DNA from: Tetrapyrgos nigripes
Taxonomy: Eukaryota > Basidiomycota > Agaricomycetes > Agaricales > Campanellaceae
DNA: 64,000 nucleotides
NCBI GenBank assembly: GCA_013368315.1
Contig: JAACJM010000226.1
Location: 1 to 64,000 of the forward strand
Reading direction: 5' to 3'
This document shows positions 1 through 11,055 of the stretch, one piece after another; within the stretch, counting starts at the first letter, position 1, and every line of letters begins with the position of its first letter. The notes beneath the pieces were generated by a model. The model ran no database searches and was not told the origin of the DNA. It saw only the letters and a list, made by a program, of their open reading frames with translations. The position numbers and the translations under genes are program-made.

Positions 1-1480
1 GTGTCTCAAATTTGTTCTGCCATCCTCCTTTCAATAGCACTATGCCTCAGGCTCCAGAAGCATCACCTTTGTCAATATTCTACTACTATTGGTCCAGAAA
101 ACTTCAGAGAACTCAAGTCCAATATGATTGATCTGAAAGAAGATCCAGTTGTGGAACCTGTAGACGTGCGCAAGTGAATCCTGTACTTAAGTCCAGTATC
201 TCTTACTCCTCAACTTGACTCTAACCCTCACCCTCACCCTCATTTCAGCATGCTACTGGATGCCCTGGTGATGTGTTAAAAGACAAATCCATTCAAGAGC
301 TGCGACAGTGAAAGGAGCAGCTTATTGACAGTCTTAAAATGATGCAACAGATGGTATATTTCCACTACGCACTGGATCTCCAAAACTCGCTTTGCATCAA
401 TCCACATTAGCCAATCCTCAACCCTCCAAATTACCCCGCATTCCAAAGAAGCACAAGCTCAATACTGCCGATTCCAACCCATGGCAAAATGCTTAGCAGA
501 AAGCTCCTAGAAAGCCCAAGATTGACTCACAAAGGTAATTCTGATTTGATCTGAGAATAATCTTCTAATGTGTTTTGTTTTGAACATAGATCTGTCCGTA
601 CTTGTACTCAGGTATCTTTGGACATGTATTTTGGCATTAATATTATATTCTACTGTATTAGATTGTATCTACTGACCACTATCTACTACTATGCCATCTA
701 GCATTTGTGTAACATTTGTAGAAGATTCACATTCAGTGGCACTGTGCTGTTCCTTAGCAAGTAAAAAGCACAGCCACTTTGTTGAATCTGAGGCACTTCC
801 ATGACAGGTCCTGAAGTCATAGTTCACAACCTCTTTTGGCTCTAAATCCCTTTTGAACTTATTGGCTAGGGTTTGACCTTTACCAGAATTTGTATCATAA
901 GTTGATGTGCTGGCTTTTAACAAGCCTGATGCATTCCACATTGGGATCTCTGTTTCCAAATTACTGGATCTCAGTGATACTTAAAATTGCAATGCTCCTA
1001 TTCAGACATCCAAGATGAGTAAACACATCAGGGTTCAGGCTCTTTCTCTTTCTGAACATCAATTCAAGCAGACTGAATGTAAAACTTCGCATTTTCAATG
1101 GATTTTGGAATATTTTTGAACTTTACATGCAATCTAGACATTTATCCATGCTAAACACTATTCATAAGGGTCTTAGTTTTCTTATATGCAATATAAAGAC
1201 TCTATAGGATGGTACATAGATGTATTGCATTGTAGAAAGACTACTACGCTGAAATGGCCACAAAGGAGCCTGGCCATGTGGCCAGGCGGCAATTTCCGCA
1301 TAGCAGAAAATGCATATGTCCACTTTGACGGCTCCTGAAGTCATACTTCTCTCTTTCTTATGGCTTCAAATTATAGTTGTACCTGCTCATGAGTGTCCTA
1401 AATTCATCCCATTTTCGATTTTGGGGTAATATATTGATTCCATATCCAATAGTGTACGTAGAGGTAGGAACATGTTTTAT
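1..1480. other. No recognisable gene
   Basis: I see no coding unit that I can name. A minus-strand open frame at 669-959 (96 codons) has protein-like composition, but no family is recognisable and it has no clear splice partners. The first 600 bases contain short plus-strand open pieces around 43-130 that end in stops and look like eroded transposon or gene remnants. Confidence 0.4.
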
Positions 1481-1930
1481 GTAGCCTCAAAGCACGTAGT
1501 TGAAGTACAAAGCGGTAAAAAGCATGTACAAAGCACAAAGCGGTACATAAAAAAGTGGTGAAAAGCACATACAAAGCACATACATAGTACAACCCCCTAC
1601 AAAGTGGTAAGAAGCACATAAGTATAAAGTGGTAAGATACAAAGCAGTAAGAAGCATGTAACTACAAAGGAAGCACATACATATACTGTAATTTCAAACA
1701 GGTAGTTTCGAGGCTTGGTAGCCTCGAAGCAAGCGAAGCACATGTACCAGTATAGAAGAAGGGTAGTTTCGAGGCTCCTCGAAGCATAAATTGGCAAGAA
1801 GCGCGCGACTACAAAGGAAGCACATACATATACTGTAACTCCAAAAGGGTAGTTTCGAGGCTTGGTAGCCTTGAGAAACAAGTGCTGAGGAGAAGCGGAA
1901 GGCATTTGATGCGCTCACAGACCTGGTCAA
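1480..1930. repeat. Short-repeat region with a 147-bp-spaced direct duplication
   Basis: The stretch 1,490-1,660 is built from imperfect copies of a short motif around ACAAAGCGGTAA and ACAAAGCACATA. A block of about 70 bp beginning ACTACAAAGGAAGCACATAC at 1,661 recurs at 1,808 with a few changes; both copies run into the same motif, TTTCGAGGCTTGGTAGCC. The open frames predicted on the minus strand here are by-products of this repeat. Confidence 0.6.
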
Positions 1931-2324
1931 TGATACTTAAATGTACCTCTATACTATACTTCAATATTTATTTAGACTTAGACTTAGAATCTCAAATCTC
2001 ATATGCACTCCTCTCTCCGATATGTGCTTTACTGCTATACCAAGATCCAATGTGCACTCCTCTGTTCAATATGCAATTGTGTGTCTATCCTTGTCAATTC
2101 ACATTGCTGTAAAGAACCCAACCAGTGGGAACCACGGGTTTGGTTCGGGTTCAGGATACTCTAAGATAATCAGTAGTGAGAAAAAGGTACTTAAATCAAG
2201 GCAAGCTTTCGCATTACCGAGAAATGAATCCGCTAGGAGCAACAACTTCATTCGAGACGCGTGGGAAAGTTATTGGATGTTGCGGCTATCGCAGCCATTT
2301 TATGATGGCTAGGCTGTGGAAAAT

Positions 2325-2940
2325 GACAGTGCGTAAACGCTATGTAAACGCAAGTGGAACGTCATGTAAACGCAAAGTAAACACTAGCGTCTACAATTTG
2401 CGTTGATATAGACGCTAGCGTTTACTTTGCGTTTACTTTGCGTTTACACGTGCGTTTACCGCGCGTCTAGCGTTTCAAAATTTGCGTTCACAACAATTTT
2501 TGAAAGTTTGAGTAATAATAAAGTATATTTGATGGAATTTTGATCAGCATATACTTGGTTCAAGAGTGTTTCTTGCTTATATCTGAAAATCTAAAGCTAC
2601 AAGTCTGAAGTCACTAGCTTGGGAGTGAAGTCTGTACATTATACACATGATATAATACTGGGATGGCTTTCTGGAACACTAAGAACCCATTTCTAAGTTG
2701 TATTTAGATGCAAGGCTATGTTTGAGACAGGTCAAATCACAAAGGATATTTACTGATTAGATTCTACATAAGTAACTACTTATTGAATTCAGGTTGGCCA
2801 TCTTCAATCAGTCTACCTTGGCCTGGATGGTATGAAATGCATGATGTAAACGCAAAAGTGAGCCAAGTGTAAATGCAAAACGCAAAAATGTAGACGCTCG
2901 CGTTTACATGAAACGCACGGTGTAAACGCAAAATTACATA
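2325..2940. repeat. AAACGC-rich element with a perfect 28-bp-arm hairpin
   Basis: Many copies of TGTAAACGCA, or its complement TGCGTTTACA, cluster at 2,325-2,470 and again at 2,840-2,935. Arms at 2,366-2,393 and 2,409-2,436 are nearly exact reverse complements around a 15-base loop. The two clusters could be the subterminal regions of a transposon of about 600 bp, but I could not find matching ends or a target duplication. Confidence 0.5.
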
Positions 2941-3395
2941 GACCGGGTTCCCGAGCACTTGGTGAGCATGCTGGTGGTCAGTCAAGGTCGAGAAACAGCA
3001 CACTAAGCAAGCTTGCGTGTTACTAAGGATGCCAGCTTATGATCAGTCAAGAAGTAAGATTGAAGCACAGGTGTGTATTGCGAGGCAGTAAAGGTCATTA
3101 CAGGGGTACATACCAAGATACTTATATACTTAAGCTATGAGTCATTAGAAGTATCTAGAATAGAAGGGAACATTTATTAGAATGCCATAGAAAAGGAAAG
3201 AAAGGAGGAGAAATGGCTGCCCGAAGCATCAATTACATTGTAAGTATGGTAGATCGAGACATAGGAAACTCAAAGAAACAGAATACAAGATGCTTACAAC
3301 CGGTCGTTCCATTACAGTCGCGATCATTATTCGACTTATGAAGTTGGTGAATGTCTATATTGGACCACCGACACCACGTGTATCGCAAGGCCATT

Positions 3396-3526
3396 CACGC
3401 TGAAAATACAAAAATATCCGCTCGGCAGAAAGGCGTACAGAAACACACTTGTTTACATATATATCTTATATCAGTAATAGTGATGTGATCTATCCGTCTA
3501 GCGGATATTTTTGTCTTTTCGGCGTG
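3396..3526. mobile_element. MITE, CACGCYGAAAA family, 131 bp
   Basis: Terminal inverted repeats of about 33 bp begin CACGCTGAAAATACAAAAAT on the left, and the right end reads CACGCCGAAAAGACAAAAAT when complemented. The element is flanked by the 3-bp direct repeat ATT (3,393-3,395 and 3,527-3,529). A 3-bp target duplication and CAC termini fit CACTA-like DNA transposons. It is too short to encode a transposase. Related ends occur at 5,088 and at 37,937/38,612. Confidence 0.75.
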
Positions 3527-3728
3527 ATTTCTGCCCAGCGTTTCCATGCACTTTCTATTAGAACTACTGCACTCTTATCAACTCTAGACTCAGTCAACTT
3601 GCTTCAGGAGTGCACTCCAGTCCAAACTGTGCACCTATGTATAAATGTATTATTATTGACTGATTTCCAAAATGGCTGTGCCCGGGGTCTCAGCGTCAGA
3701 AATCAAAATCTATCTCGCTTAAAGTGAG

Positions 3729-4420
3729 TAGTGAACAAAAAGTCCGGTCCCGGACTTTGGTCCGAACCGAACTTTACTGGACTGGACGGAAAGTCCGGTT
3801 CAAAGTTCAAGAATTTTGTGAACCGGACCATAGGTTCAGTCCGCGGTCCAGCAAATTCTGAAATTTACTGGACGCGTTTGGGCGCGTTTGGGCGCGTCCG
3901 AACGCGTCCGGACGTGCTGCACTTGTAATACATTTCTGACCAGAATTTGGTTGTCAGGGCTTGATTTTTTTGATGTTTTTTCGGTCACGATTTTTGGTAT
4001 TCAGCCGTAAATACATTGAGGAATACCATATGACAAACAAAATCTACGGAGTTGTAACAAGTAGCGACAAAAATACTGGGAAAAGGTAGATGTGAATATT
4101 TTTTGATTACCTCATAACTTTTTACTGGTGCAACGCTATTCATATTATTTTTCCAGGCTACATACACACCGTAAAGTGTGTATCGTCAGTCTGGTTTACC
4201 AGACTATTGCTATCTTGGTAAGAGAAATCCATTCGGCTATCTCGGAGATAGAAAACCTTCGGACGCGTCCGGACCTTACTTGAACTTGAACCGGACCGAA
4301 GTTCAGCGGACGTGAAGTCCGGTCCAAAGTTCAGAGAATTTCTGGACCGGACGCAAGGTCCAGTTCAGCGTTCAAGAAATTTGGCGCTGAACCGGACTGA
4401 ACCGGACTTTTTGTTCACTA
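3729..4420. mobile_element. Non-autonomous hAT-type MITE, 692 bp
   Basis: The left end TAGTGAACAAAAAGTCCGGT is repeated, inverted, at the right end. The element is bracketed by a perfect 8-bp target duplication AAAGTGAG (3,721-3,728 and 4,421-4,428). An 8-bp duplication and TAGTG-type termini are characteristic of hAT transposons. Subterminal AGTCCGG / CCGGACT motifs occur many times, as expected for transposase-binding sites. There is no transposase open frame inside. Confidence 0.85.
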
Positions 4421-4621
4421 AAAGTGAGGGTCTTCCGGCTTTCCATACTGTTGGGTATGTAGGATGAAATCAGGGATGGGGGTCAAGAATAGAAGCTATG
4501 AAGGCGTTCATCATTAATATAGACGTACGAGGACACGCAAAGCCGGTGTAACTGCTTTTACTCACACACTCTCATCCTTCAAAAAGAAAATACATGAAGT
4601 ACTCACATTACTATATTCTTG

Positions 4622-5088
4622 CACGCAGAGACGTTTCGCCGTGAACGCGTTGGAGACGCGACTGCGTCAAGCCACTGACGCACCTGCGTCCTATTCTGTC
4701 TCTCAAAATATCATCTATCAACCGACCTATCTGAACTTTAGATAGTTGGTCTATTCAGACTCCTATCTGTGCCTATATCTGAAGCCCAGATATACAGCAT
4801 TTCTGGACTCAATTCCGTGTGAGCAATAGACCATCTTTCTTTTGCTTCAATAGTTGTACAAATTAGACAGTCTTTTTGTACTTCTTTCTATTCATCACAT
4901 GTGCCATCTTTTCGTGTACTTATCAGGTGTAATTAAAGGTCTCCAAATGTATGTACTTTCTGTACAAAGATTCAGAGTCCGAATATATCATTTATTTGTA
5001 CATATATCTAGATTACAAATATATCCTACTTTCGTACAACTATTTGCTCGCCTATCCGTCGAGCCGATAGAAACGTCCTTTCGGCGTG
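4622..5088. mobile_element. MITE-like element truncating the P450 gene
   Basis: The right end, read in complement, is CACGCCGAAAGGACGTTTCT, clearly the terminus of the same family as the elements at 3,396 and 37,937. The left end is less certain: CACGCAGAGACGTTTC at 4,622 is a partial match. No target duplication is visible. The element begins exactly where the P450 reading frame stops resembling a P450. Confidence 0.5.
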
Positions 5089-6957
5089 TCAGGCGTTCGT
5101 CCAGGAAACGTTCGGGGTCGAATATCTCAGCTAGAGAAGCATAAACTAGAGCAGATATGGAATGAGAACGAGGACTCACCATCAGGTCCCCACAAATCCT
5201 TTCTGCGATGCATCATGAATACGGAGTACGAAATCCTGTAAAGACTATTAGTAGGTAGGTATTAGCAGGAGACGGGAGCTAACGAACTCGGTTCCAGCAG
5301 GGATATATACCGGTGGAAGGTTTGGATCAGGTGAAGGCCACGTCGTTTCGTTTACAGACTCACTATGGTTACCAGACGGAATGAGTACACAGAGATACTT
5401 CACTAAGGTAAGAACGACTCACCGAACATTGAATGGAACAATGGGGAACAATCTCAACGTCTCGTTAATCACAGCTCGCAGATACCTGCATTCCTTAATA
5501 TCCTCAAATCTTAGTTTGCCTTTCAGCCCAATCTTCTCTTCAACCTCCGCTCGGAGCTTTGAGAGGACGTGTATGTGCGCGGAGAGCAGATAGATGCAGA
5601 ATGTCAAGGTCGCAGCAGTGGTATCACGGCCAGCGAGAAGAATGTTAAGGGTTTCGTCTCGGAGGACAGTTGGGTCTGTACAAAACTGTGAGAGCTATGA
5701 AAAGGCTTAGATACGTCGTACTCACCATCTGTGATCTTGACCAAATGGTCCAGTAACGTCTCATCCTCCTCGACCTCATCTACTCGTTTCGCCTCTTTTC
5801 CTTCCTCAACAGCTTTTTTCTTCCGCCCAAGGGCTTCTTCGACAACCTTCTCAACGTATCCGCTGACTACCTTCATATGCTTATCCGTCCTATTCCCCAG
5901 AATCTCAAACAAAGGCCAAATGTCATCTCCCATTCGTCCACGGTTAGAAATAATCTCTTGTGCTTCATAGAATGCAGAAGCGAAGTCATCGCCTGCTTGG
6001 GTTGAACTTGACATGTTGGAAGGGGAGTGTATGGATCGGGAGAAGTAACGAGGGTAAGGTAGAGAAACGTTGAGGGTATGGAAGCTGGAGCCAAAGAGGA
6101 ATTCTGTCGCAGTATCAAGGGTAAAGCGACCCATGAGGTCCTGTCGACGTTAAGAGATTAGACCATGACTATACGAAAGATGAGACCTGAAAGGCACCTG
6201 AAAGTCAATGGCAAGTCCTTCTTTCATTCTCTTCTTCATCTGCTTGATGACGTCTTCCGCATGCCGGTCAAAAAGCTCAAAGTGCGTAATACGGTCTCTC
6301 GAGAAGAAAGGACGTGTCATGGAGCGATGGAACTTCCACATGTCGCCTAAGTGTAGGGAGCGGCATTAGTATACACGTAAAGGGATGAGAAGTGAAATAG
6401 GCACCATCGGAATTAAACACCCCAACACCCAGCACAGAATGCATAGCAGACCTAAAGCGTTCACCCTTGACGTAGTTTTTGAAGTCCGTCGCCAGGATAC
6501 GCTGGATATGCTCCGGATTGGTAGTGAAGATCAGGTCAGTCCATAGGACGCGAGCGTTCCAGACCGGGCCATAACGAGCGGTAAACTCCCAAAGACCGTC
6601 ACCTAAAACAAGTGAGAATTAAGTCAAACAATCGTCATGAGCGTGCTTACCAGGATACCCTGTCCTCTGATTCTCCATCATCCTCATTAATATGTCGATA
6701 TTCGCTGGCCATCCCTTGAGTACAGTCTTTGGAGCTAGCCTCGCCCCCAGAGCTGCAGCACGTCTTCGGACGCGTATCTCTTTATAGGTGATACGCAGTG
6801 CGACAAAAGCTGGAAGAGCCAAGGCGGAAGCAGTGACGATAGTCCATGTTGGTAAGTCCAAGTATTTGCTTAGCAGAACAGAGGCCACGGGTGGGACAGA
6901 GACAACGAGGAAAAGTTTGAAAAGATAGCGTATTCCTGGGGTCAACTTAAGCGTCAT
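5089..6957 (-). pseudogene. Cytochrome P450 (CYP63-like), C-terminally truncated
   Basis: Reading from ATG at 6,957, I can follow eight exons: 6957-6651, 6602-6405, 6346-6198, 6140-5726, 5675-5423, 5362-5284, 5235-5180 and 5130-5089. They code for about 500 residues. There is an N-terminal hydrophobic anchor, the I-helix motif AGRDTT, the K-helix ETLR, and the sequence WGPDAEIFDPERFLDERL. This order and wording match basidiomycete CYP63 enzymes, which are ER-bound haem monooxygenases. Immediately after DERL the frame enters a MITE. The haem-ligand loop (F-x-x-G-x-R-x-C-x-G) and everything after it are absent from the neighbouring sequence on that side, so the product could not bind haem. The junction of exons 6 and 7 is out of phase by one base in my model. 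That may be a second lesion or a misplaced splice site. Confidence 0.8.
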
Positions 6958-7095
6958 GAGGGGAAGAAGAAAACATGCAGTACTTATCGTTACTCGGTAG
7001 CACGGTTAAATATCGTTTCTCGGTAGTGTCATGAGGGTAAGAAGAGAAACATGCAGTACTTAAAAAGTTATCGTTTCTCGGTAGTACGCTTAAAC
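6953..7095. repeat. Tandem duplication of about 72 bp
   Basis: The stretch beginning GTCATGAGGGGAAGAAG at 6,953 is repeated with small differences from 7,027, and both copies contain ACATGCAGTACTTA and TCGGTAGTA/CACG. The first copy contains the P450 start codon, so the promoter-proximal region of that gene has been duplicated. Confidence 0.65.
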
Positions 7096-7161
7096 TTACC
7101 GGTGGTTAGGTCTTTCGTACTTCCTTTCAAGATGTTGTTGCTTCTTGGCTCGTAATCCAAC

Positions 7162-7265
7162 GTCCTTGTCGATTAGTGGTTAAATCATCACGTTGTGGAA
7201 GTTGCCTTTAAAGGCAGGTACCTCACAAGTCCGTGAAGCCGGGAGCTCGAATCTCCCCAGGGACA
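7162..7265 (+). tRNA. tRNA-His (anticodon GTG) with a 32-nt intron
   Basis: A full cloverleaf can be drawn. The acceptor stem GTCCTTG pairs with CAGGGAC (7,162-7,168 and 7,258-7,264). The D arm is GATT-AGTGGTTA-AATC. The anticodon stem TCACG (7,188-7,192) pairs with CGTGA (7,232-7,236). The T arm is GGGAG-CTCGAAT-CTCCC. The anticodon GTG is at 7,195-7,197. Splicing out 7,199-7,230, which sits in the normal place one base after the anticodon, leaves the loop TTGTGGC, typical of eukaryotic tRNA-His. The discriminator base is A (7,265). A TTTT tract about 20 bases downstream can serve as the Pol III terminator. The anticodon call depends on the intron placement. Confidence 0.8.
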
Positions 7266-7379
7266 CTACACGCCAATGGTTCTATTTTGGCCTTGACAGC
7301 ACTAACCTCGTTACAGTGTCCCACCTTGCTAATTATTTCTGGGACTCAAGCGCTAAAAACATATTGAATTCTAGGTAAC

Positions 7380-8095
7380 TTAGACGAAATGACCAGGCCG
7401 AAGTTCAATGAACTTGAAGGAACTTCACATTGAAGTAGTAAGTAGATGAGTATTGATCAATTTATGTGCATTGTTCCCCAAGTCACAGGAAAGTCATATA
7501 GAGTAGTACAGCCGTAGCATCTAAGTGATAAATATGAGTTCAGTAGAACGCATGGTAGATAGAGGTCGAAGATGAAAAAGTCCTGGGAAAACTTCGGCAA
7601 CGGCCATGGGCGTTGCATGGTCGTGCCCCTATTCGGCTGGCGCGTCACGCGTGCATGACTATTGGTTATTCTGCAAATAATAATAATAATTTTTTGTTTT
7701 TTACTACATATCAAACGCTCTCCAGCTCTCATCACAGGCTATTTCCATAGGTATGTAGGTCTATAGGGAAACTGAAGGTCGGAGGGCAGCTGATGTGACG
7801 CACTGTGACCTGGGGAGATGACGCGTTTTTGAGGGTTCCCTGTCACTTCGTGGTTCGAAACTTCTCGCACCTCGCTTTTCGGGGATATCTAATAGTACCC
7901 ATCGACTTAGTACCGACCTCTGAGTGAGATCTTTCTGACAGCAAACCTTATTACTTAGGATCTCCAGGAACCCAGCAGTCAATTCAAATAGCCTGCTTCC
8001 GTGCCTTCAGTTACGTCGGGTTTGCGTAGCTTCCATAAGTACCAGAGGTATCGACTAAGGTTCTTACTTTGATACGTTTTTAATTCATCACGGCA
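7380..8095. other. Intergenic, nothing recognised
   Basis: No gene, RNA or clear repeat was recognised. Short open frames on both strands lack splice signals or family resemblance. Confidence 0.4.
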
Positions 8096-9060
8096 TGCCG
8101 ATGATTTGCTTTCTCTTCCGTTTTTGGCGGCGCCAGCTCAGCGTGTAGTAGCTTGCAAGAGCATCCCACCCCTGGAGTAAACCTGAAATTCCTTTGATTA
8201 ATGCACGCCATGTCTGTCTGAGCGCTGCCCGACTCATGAGGCTGGTCGAAGGCTTGTATAGATGTACACGTTCCTCTGGAGCTAGCATATGCTCTTGACT
8301 ACCTCAGGCCAGATGTCGAGAATCAAAGGACTGAGGGCACCTTACAACTAATTCGAGTGCACTTGCTATGCGTTCTTGCGATCGCCGAGTCCGTCTTGGT
8401 CTTCTTACATCTTTATCAATTAGTACTGCTGATTAATTCAGGCTCGGACGTTTTCGTTCTCCCCGAACTGAGGCACCATCTGGGAATCTATCCAGGGATA
8501 TTCCCTTTTCCAGAACTGATTTTCGTATCAGACTTTTTGTTCCAAATAATCCTGATGACTGATCTTAACTCGGATGGTACCCATTGAAACCAGTAGTCGC
8601 TTCATGAATTGGAGCACGCTGGTTTTAACTCATTCTCCATTTCTCTTCCGTGTTTGGCGGCGGGTGCCTCAGCCTGGGCACCTTGACAAGACAGTCGAGC
8701 GTCCCACTCAGAGTAAGCCTGAAATTCCTTTGATCGTGTGCGCTATGTCCGTCTGAGTGCTCCCATAGTCAGGAAATGACAGAAGGCCTAGTCCCTCCTA
8801 AACGAAACAGGATATGTGCGTTATTTCCCTCAGGAAGATGTCGAGGTACTGCGTGTACAAAATGACTGACTGGGCAGCTTACGGCCAATTCCACTGTGCC
8901 TAGAACGTTAACGTTATAGTACTATGCATTTTCAAGTGTACGTTTGATCTCCTCACATCAGTAGTACTGCTGATTAACTCACGCTCGGACATTTGCATTC
9001 TCCCCGACTTGGCCTCATCGGAGGTCTAGAGCTAGCTAGAGCGCTTTTCAGTTTCCCTTA
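8095..9060. repeat. Imperfect tandem duplication, unit about 535-545 bp
   Basis: Blocks in 8,100-8,550 recur in order in 8,635-9,060: TCTTCCGTTTTTGGCGGC matches TCTTCCGTGTTTGGCGGC (8,113 and 8,643), followed by CCTGAAATTCCTTTGAT, then TACTGCTGATTAA (8,425 and 8,968) and TTCTCCCCGA. Divergence is high, so the duplication is old. No coding potential is conserved between copies. Confidence 0.6.
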
Positions 9061-9451
9061 CCTACTAGTGGCATTCTGTCGCATTGCCGGATTCTGCAGA
9101 CATGCACATGGCTATGCCTGGGCCTAATGTCAGTCCGGTATATGTATGCACGGTAGTTGAGCGCTGTCCTAGTTTCACTAGTAGTAGCTGATATTCTAGG
9201 ATATAGAGATGAGACGAAACACAGAAAAGTTGAATTTTACATTCAAGAGAATTTGGGACCGGGTTTGGGCGCAGAAAGTATTTTGGCACACCATTGCTTA
9301 TGCATCGAAAATGGAAAGCCGTGTTGGAAATGTTTCGTGTTTTGCCACAATGGGGAAGATTTTTGTATGTAAGCCACTCAGTACTCAGTACTATGAGCAG
9401 GTATGTTTTGGACAAGATACTAGTACTACTTATTTAATAGCTCATGGGTAG

Positions 9452-9459
9452 TATAAAAA
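9452..9459 (+). promoter_or_regulatory. TATA box of the DPBB gene
   Basis: TATAAAAA lies 79 bases upstream of the start codon at 9,538. The 5' leader between them is C/T-rich, as usual for highly expressed fungal genes. Confidence 0.6.
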
Positions 9460-9537
9460 GACGAGTGATTGCTTTGCATTTCCTCACAAAGAATCTCCTC
9501 TCCTAGATTCTCAGTATCGCCTCAACTTTCTCTAGCA

Positions 9538-10174
9538 ATGGCCGCTCGTCTTTTCTCCAACTCCGTGCTTCTCGTGTCGGTTCTGACCGCCCTCGCCCTC
9601 GCTTCTCCTGCTCCTAATAGTGAAACCAGGACCCTCGAGAAGAGGATTGATCACTTTGGCGATGTGAGTCGTCCAATTACCCATGTTCTTGACCATGAAC
9701 TCACTCGAATTAATCCGTTCTTGAACGTCAACAGGCTACCTGGTTCGACGTCGGCCTCGGAAACTGCGGTGTAGTCAGCGTCAACAGCGACAAGATCGTT
9801 GCTATTCCCAAGGCCTTGTATGATCAGAATAATGGCGGTAACTGCTTCCAGGTATGTTTGAACTTTGCGCGGCTCATATCTTCCGTTGGGCAATATTTCT
9901 GATGGTCCTTGCGTCGACGGACGTATACAGTGGGTTAAGATCACTGACCAGAGAAACGGAAACGTTCATTACGGACAGACTCTCGATAGTTGCCCAGGGT
10001 GTGGCGACGGTCTTGGTGAGTGGGATGCTATTCTACTGGATTATATGCTGACCATGCTTCCAATTTGTTCTAGACCTCTCTCCCAGTCTTTTCCAGGAGT
10101 TCGCTTCTTTGGATGTGGGAGAGTTCCCTATCAAGTGGAACTTTGAGCCTTTTGGCTTTGTTCCACCTAACTAA
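9538..10174 (+). CDS. Secreted double-psi beta-barrel (RlpA/barwin-like) protein
   Basis: Four exons (9538-9663, 9735-9851, 9931-10015, 10074-10174) join in phase to give 142 residues. Residues 1-22 form a signal peptide (LLVSVLTALALASPAP). A Lys-Arg pair (residues 35-36) suggests Kex2 processing. The mature part has the hallmarks of the fungal DPBB/expansin-like family: GDATWFDVGLGNCG, then NNGGNCFQ, the Cys-rich SCPGCGD, and the ending DLSPSLFQEFA..G.F.I.W. This family includes basidiomycete 'riboflavin aldehyde-forming enzyme'-type proteins and is extracellular; its members are often induced in fruiting bodies, and no enzymatic activity can be assigned from sequence. A TATA box precedes it. 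The short introns all have GTGAGT/GTATGT donors. I judge the gene intact. Confidence 0.9.
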
Positions 10175-11055
10175 TGGGCTGAGTTCGAGCCGCCGTTGAC
10201 ATATTAGAAATCGAAATAGGGTCATTGCTAACACTTTACTTACTATCACTGGTCTTTTCGGGATTATGGGTATATATGTGGCTGAAATATAAATATGATA
10301 TTGGGTTATCATGTTCGAAAGAGACGGATGTGTAGTTACTGCTTGCAAATCAGATCTCCCTGGACCCATGCCATGTAATAAATTCCTCCTCCTCCCTGAT
10401 TCTTATGATTCTCAGCTGGGCTTGATGCCTAAAGTGTCAAAAGGTCCAGGACATGTCCTTATCCGATTCTCGACCCGTTTTATGGTTATCTGATCCGTGA
10501 CCGGGACTAGACCCATGGTGACGTTAGTTTGTCTCTGAGCGTGTTGCCAAGCAATTGTGCTTGAACAACGACCATGACGACAGACTCAAGACAGACTAGG
10601 ACCGAGAGGTTCTCCACGCCGGAGTTTTCGCTAAGCCAGGGTCTGTATTAGCCAGCGCAGCGGAGGTCAGTACTGTTCTATTCTAATGATAATGTCGTGG
10701 TGCTCTCAGGCTGTAAGTACTTACTTCCCCAGAACTTCACAGTCATATTACGCCCTCCTCCAGGTTGGTCCGAGTCAACAGGTCTGTCGAGGCATCGGTC
10801 TCCGCAGTGCATACCAAGTCTTGGTCAGTATATGTACCGTCTCTCATGGGTGGTGACTCGACAGCCATGAGAATTAGACTTGAGAGTAAGCGCTCGAGAT
10901 CATCGTTTTTCTCAGGTACATGTATGTACATACAAGCGCCTGGGTCGGGTTGATCAGGGTCGATCAGGCGAACATCGCATATATATTTTAAGGTACCTTA
11001 CCTTGTGTGCACAACTTTCTTTCTTCCCCCCTCATTGCTGAAAAGCTGGTCCACG
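10175..11055. other. Intergenic, promoter region of the next gene
   Basis: No coding region was recognised. A run CATATATATTTTA near 10,978 may act as the TATA element for the gene starting at 11,056. Confidence 0.4.

Noticed and set aside
200..250. CCCTCACCCTCACC run as a telomere-type repeat
   Set aside because: Only three or four imperfect copies, and it does not match the TTAGGG repeat usual in basidiomycetes.
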